Shown: positions 59,155 through 64,000 of the stretch, piece after piece
Layout: each line of letters begins with the position of its first letter
Numbering within the stretch: the first letter of the stretch is position 1
From: Nemophila menziesii
Lineage: Eukaryota > Streptophyta > Magnoliopsida > Boraginales > Hydrophyllaceae
Direction of reading: 5' to 3'
DNA: 64,000 nt
Assembly (NCBI GenBank): GCA_029959085.1
Contig: JARWIR010000010.1
Span: 37,440,731-37,504,730 of the forward strand
Program-made: the position numbers and the translations under genes
Notes under the pieces: model-generated
The model's input: only the letters and a program-made list of their open reading frames with translations
Database searches by the model: none
What the model was told of the DNA's origin: nothing

Positions 59155-59420
59155 CCAAGGACTTGTCCTACAACAATTTTAGTGAACCTCTTTCTCAATT
59201 CTCTACTAGAACATTGAGGTACTATTCTTACCCACTCTATTCTTCATCATCTACTTACATATTAATGTTTATACAATTTCTGTTTTTCTCTTTTTCCAAC
59301 CGGATCTGAGGTTCTTTATTTGCTCATGGTTTATTTAATGTGGTAGGTAATCCTCTAATATGTGGAAATCGAAGCCCCAAACAAATAATCCTATCTCTTC
59401 CCCTTCTTGCTAATAAACAA
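59155..59420 (+). pseudogene. LRR receptor kinase (NIK/SERK-like, subfamily II) fragment
   Basis: Two exon pieces: KDLSYNNFSEPLSQFSTRTL ending at AG/GTACT (59,218), and after TGTGGTAG at 59,346 the piece GNPLICGNRSPKQ. The order LSYNNxSxPxxxFxxRTx, intron, GNPLICG is that found at the end of the LRR region in NIK-type receptor kinases. No transmembrane segment or kinase follows. It is a small orphan fragment. Confidence 0.5.
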
Positions 59421-62400
59421 TTAATAATTGTTTTATATAATCAGTACGTTGAAGCTTAATATTATTATGTTTATATACATATGGAGAAAATGCACAGATG
59501 GATATGTATATATATGTAACTACAGTGCTAGATTCTTTTTGACTGACTTCTCCAAGCTAAACGTTAAATGGCTTTATTGTATTGATTTTACCAATCTTAA
59601 TAAAACATGTCCTTAAGGGTTATGGCTTCAAATTGTGAAAAAGCTGAACAAGGTTTGTACTACTATTCAGTCATGACTCGAGATCTTTAAAACGCCAAAA
59701 CTACCTATTATGTACTAGTTGATGTGCTGGCTAAGGAGACAATGATCAACCACTAAGAATGTTTTGTTAAGTCAATCTTCTCTTTGTTTTATTGCAAGGA
59801 AATCCATAGATTGGTATATTGACTAATAGATAACACAGAAGGCAAAGCCCTGAATGTGAAAATCCTTCATTTTTTGTTAAGTATAGTAAAGTGAGATACT
59901 CCACCAGAAGATTAAAGTAGAAATATATTGGAAGATTGAAGTTGAAAAGTATTAACTGTGATGAATTCGTACTAACAATTCATCGTCTCTTTAGATAGAA
60001 GAAGAGTTTTACTTATACTCAATTCAAATTAACCCAGACCAGGTTTAACAAAGCAAAAGGTACAACAAAGAACAAAATAAAATCAAAATAAGTCTTGTAG
60101 CATCCCTACTTTTCTGATATGCGTACATTATTCATTGTTCCATGCCTAGTTGGAATTTAATAAGCAATCTTCTTCACTGCTTCAGGAAGTTTAGCTGCTG
60201 AAAACATGGTGTTTTAGCAGTAATAGCTAGCACTTCTATATCCTTTGCGTCTGCTTGTAAACATTACTGAACATGTTTAGTCAACACATTTTCTGAAAGA
60301 AATTTAATCAACGGAATATTAGAAACAAAACAAACCTGAGTTTCTTTTGTATTATAAACAGTTCATAGATAGGTACCATAGGAAAGCATGAGAAAATCAA
60401 TCCACTTATTTCCCGACCAATTGAACTTGCTTAAGGTATGCATGAGGAGAATATGTTGCAACCTCGAAAACCACCTTCAACCAAGAACATGGTTCTTTAG
60501 CTCATAGGTAGCAGAAAATCAGAATCAGGTGAGTAATGGTTGCTACAAAATAAAAGTACTCGGGTTTAAATTGGAGGAGATAAATATTAATAAACAAACT
60601 GTTTTAGCTTAAACAGTTTGAACCTATACTCTAACTAAAATATTTCATACTTATAGAGTTACCATAAAAGGGGAATGAAAAGCTAGTCCAGATTCTCGGA
60701 GAATAGCTGCACTATTGCACTTCAATTATATCTAGCTGCAAGTTTCCAGCTCCTAGCTCAATTAAAACTCTACTGTTGTATGAAAGCAAAATTTAAAAAT
60801 AAATTGATATATATCAAAATAATAAGCACAAGTACCAGATGATTTTTCCTTGAATCATTCCAGCAATTTTCTCAAATGGTCCTCTTTCTTGGGTGTGGCC
60901 AAGTACTGTTTAAAGACCAAAAGAGCCAAAACATTAATATAATAATGAGAAAACAGAATCTCGATCAAGACAGTAAGCTAAACTATTTCTTTTAACAACA
61001 CCAATCCAAAAACTGTTCTTGATATAATATCTCCTTTTAAAATAAGCCAAAATTATATAACTGGTTATTTACCAAGATAGTCCCTTAATCTTACACTAAC
61101 TGGTCATGTAGTCTCTAATATTTCAATCACGTCAAATTGAACATGTACAATTTTACTTAACTTTCTAGGACCCATGGCAGCTTTAAATGAATCTGAACAT
61201 GGGAATATCAAGTGATTAATTAAAACGTTGGAAATTGACATAAATATGCAAAAGGACTATTATGCTAAGACAGGAACAGATAGGGACCAAAAAGTTGCCA
61301 AATGATCTTATTAAAATTTTGATCAGAAGAGACTATCTGGATAATGAACCATAATCTTAGAGTAACACGTACAGAAACATGATCAACTTAGTGAATTCTA
61401 GAAACAGTATAAATTAGTCTATCATGCCTAATTGACTTGCATATACCAAGACACCTAAATGTCGCATGGGTACATTAGCTATTTTCTTGAAACACGTGTA
61501 TATATGGATATTTAGCATAACAAGGAATGAGCGGTGCAATTTACCCAAGGAATAACTACAAATGATTTCTAATATTATATCTAATGTCAACTATTCAAAC
61601 AACCTACACAACTTCTGCCCAGCTTTTAAATTGTCCGTTTTAAGCCCTCTTTCACATGTATATAGGTGAAAATTATAAATTTCATAGCGGAAATGCAAAA
61701 ATATATAGGCATACTTTATTAATTTGTAAGCACATATCTCTTTACTTTTACTTTCACAGCTCTATCCCCACATGTATGTAATCGAAAGATATAAACTTCA
61801 TAGCAAAAACCAATACTTTATCAATTCATAAGCATATATAACTACACACACACACATATATATATCAGAGTTCAATATCTTCTTTGGTTCTTCTCGAGGA
61901 CAGGAACAATCGGTGGAATTAAGCTTCTAAATAAAGGGAGGACATGAATTGCATGACTTCCCGTAAAGTTTAGTGCAAAAGAAAAGCTTACCAATACTCT
62001 CACAGAAAGGTTGAATTGCCAACAGAATGCTTGCACCATTGAGTCCCAATCATCTCTCGTCTATTAATTTACAAATTACAACAAGTCAACAATAGTTAGT
62101 CCAGTCAAAAGCAAACCATGTAATTATCTTAAGAATGTTGAAATAGCTTGAGACTATTAATCTTGTAAGACCCGAAAACATTTAGAGTTAAACTTACAAA
62201 TAATGAAGTAGCACGTTTAATCTCCTCATTCATCTCTAGGACTGTCCTTCGGCTTCTGAATAAAAGGAGGCAGCAAATCCTTCTTGTTGAATAGTAGCTG
62301 AGATGTGTAATGCACAAACATGATTTTCCAATCTAGTCTCATCCTTTTGAGTGAAATTATAAAAGCATTACCTCAATTTATCAAAGAAAAACTGATGTGA

Positions 62401-62576
62401 GCCTTGTATCAAACTATGTTCTGTCTGGGGGAGAGATTAAACAACCTGCATTAAAAACAATTCTTCTTATCTAACAAATCAAAATGGGAATAAATTATAT
62501 ATGAAACAGTGAGAGGATAAAAGTAAATCAAAGACATAAAGTCATCAACTTGAATACTTGAGATCTAATCTATTAC
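59421..62576. other. Spacer and 3' flank of CNL3
   Basis: 59,421-60,090 holds nothing I recognise. From about 60,090 the sequence parallels 33,262 onward, and from 61,175 the start of the window, so it is the flank of the third CNL unit. About 500 bases (roughly 61,930-62,380) contain extra sequence compared with the CNL1 flank. No open gene. Confidence 0.65.
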
Positions 62577-64000
62577 CTAGATGTTTGGAATATGGGAAAT
62601 CTTGTACCACTCTGGGCCGCTTCCTCTGGTACATCTCTCTTTCAAAAGGGGACAGAAAAAGATCTTCAAGTGTTGGAGATTGGTGAGGCGCTGCATTGCT
62701 TTCGCGGATGGCATATACTTTAGATTCTCATTGTCCCAAAATTGTAGAGAGGAAAGAGACTGAATGTTACCCAGCCACTCTGGTAGAGCCTCCAATCCAT
62801 TAAAATCATGTATTTTCAAGGATGTCAATGAAGGGAGATACTGAAGTTGCTCAGGCAGAGATGTGAGTTTTGGCCACCCTCTTAGCACAAGCTCCACCAG
62901 AGAGCTGAAATAAAGATGATTGTATTCATTATTTTTGTGAGGCCAAGGAAAATAATCCATCTCCTTTGAGAAACAACCAATATTCAATTCTCTTAGGTTG
63001 GGCAGACGCTCAAAACCATCTATCCGTTGAAGAGATTCATTATCTAAACACTTGACCGTCTCAAGCGGCATGCACGATTGAATCCCTATAGGTAATTCAG
63101 TCAACCTCTGGTTTCTTTTAATTGATAACTTTGTAAGAGAAGTGAGACCTTGAAGCGACGGAATTTCAGTCAACTGCTCATATCCTTTAATTGATAACTC
63201 TGCAAGAGATGAGAGGCCTTCAAGTGATACAATTGTAGACAACACCTCATTCCTTTTAACTGATAACTTTGTAAGAGAAGTGAGTCCGTGAAGCGATGGA
63301 ATTTCAGTCAACTGCTTATTTCCTGTAATTGATAACTCTGCAAGAGATGAAAGCCCTTGAAGTGATACAATTGTAGACAATATCTCATTTTTAATAACTG
63401 ATAACTTTGTAAGAGAAGTGAGTCCTTGAAGCGATGGAATTTCAGTCAACTGCTTATTTCCATCAATTGATAACTCTTCAAGAGATGAGAGGCCTTCAAG
63501 TGATACAATTGTAGTCAACTTCTCATTCTTTTCAATTGTTAACTTTATAAGAGAAGTGAGGCTTTGAAGAGATGGAATTTCAGTCAACTGCTTATTTCCT
63601 CTAAGTAATAACTCTGCAAGAGATGAAAGGCCTTCAAGTGATACAATTCTAGTCAACTTCTCATTCAATTCAATTGATAACATTGTAAGAGAAGTGAGGC
63701 CTTGAAGCAATGGAATGTCAGTCAACTGCTCATTTCCTTTAATTGATAACTCTGCAAGAGATGTGAGGCCTGTGACCGATGGTAGATTGGACAGCTTATC
63801 ACATTCCCAAACATACAAGCTCCTCAAATGAGGAAATGCTTGAAGAGAAGGTAATAGTTGTTCTACTCCTAACCATTCTTCTAAATTCCTCAACCCCCAG
63901 ATACTCAACTCTTCAAGTACGGTTAAGATTGTCAGTGCAGCCGTAGAATTCTGCTCCGATACGCTTCACGTTCTCCAGTCCAGATATTTTAACCTTCAGG
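62577..64000 (-). pseudogene. CC-NB-ARC-LRR paralogue (CNL3), LRR part, frameshifted, runs off the window
   Basis: Only the C-terminal half lies in the window. Ten 23-residue LRR units ([23 protein letters not shown] type), then the conserved tail ([34 protein letters not shown]). Compared with CNL1, 20 bases are missing at about 63,919, where CNL1 encodes the residues between GDLNL and FPALEE. The frame coming from the N-terminal side reads FYGCTDNLNRT and meets TGA at once. The last codons also differ: TAG (62,577) replaces GAG of CNL1, immediately before the GTAATAG donor, so any 3' splice would no longer extend the protein. Confidence 0.9.

Overview
The window is nuclear DNA of a flowering plant, most likely a eudicot. 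It is AT-rich and has intron-containing genes with GT-AG junctions. It carries plant-only families: an Rx-type CC-NB-ARC-LRR resistance gene cluster, a CC-type glutaredoxin, an LRR receptor kinase, and fragments of a KEA antiporter and of agmatine deiminase. Long stretches are nested transposons. I cannot name the genus from sequence alone. Only two genes look intact: the CNL resistance gene at 1101-5276 (minus) and the glutaredoxin at 28742-29110 (minus). A 74-codon frame at 51368-51592, inside a transposon, is of unknown status.

Layout. (1) 1-16,870 is segment A of a large duplicated block: CNL1 with its 3' flank, a 5 kb stack of foldback and Mutator-like elements and a LINE remnant, a 2.8 kb repeat-like segment, an LTR-like insertion, and a CACTA remnant. 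(2) 16,870-33,240 is unique: the CACTA right end butts against a broken LRR receptor kinase, followed by a run of same-strand gene fragments (NET-like, KEA antiporter, NOT1, agmatine deiminase) with the glutaredoxin among them, then a copia gag remnant. (3) 33,240-48,401 is segment B: CNL2, a pseudogene with three separate lesions, and the same downstream order as A, enlarged by two inverted copies of a Mutator-like element and a LINE. (4) 48,400-60,090 holds a Stowaway-like element split by a Mutator-like element, a 3.4 kb Mutator-like element full of a 20-bp palindrome, and two tandem 5'-truncated copies of an exosome RRP41-like gene. (5) 60,090-64,000 is the start of segment C: CNL3, frameshifted and running off the edge.

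How it fits together. The three CNL paralogues lie on one strand and share flanks, so the cluster grew by tandem segmental duplication and then decayed in two of three copies. CNL1 alone stayed open, and its LRR was enlarged by a 138-bp unit now present as three virtually identical copies. Around the cluster, one class of element dominates: non-autonomous Mutator-like elements with exact 9-bp target duplications. I could place six of them to the base. A degenerate repeat of about 31 bp containing TATAGGGACCTATAGTGC recurs in introns and spacers across the window and makes up most of the largest intron of both RRP41-like copies. The overall picture is a fast-turnover resistance-gene region acting as a sink for transposons and gene debris.
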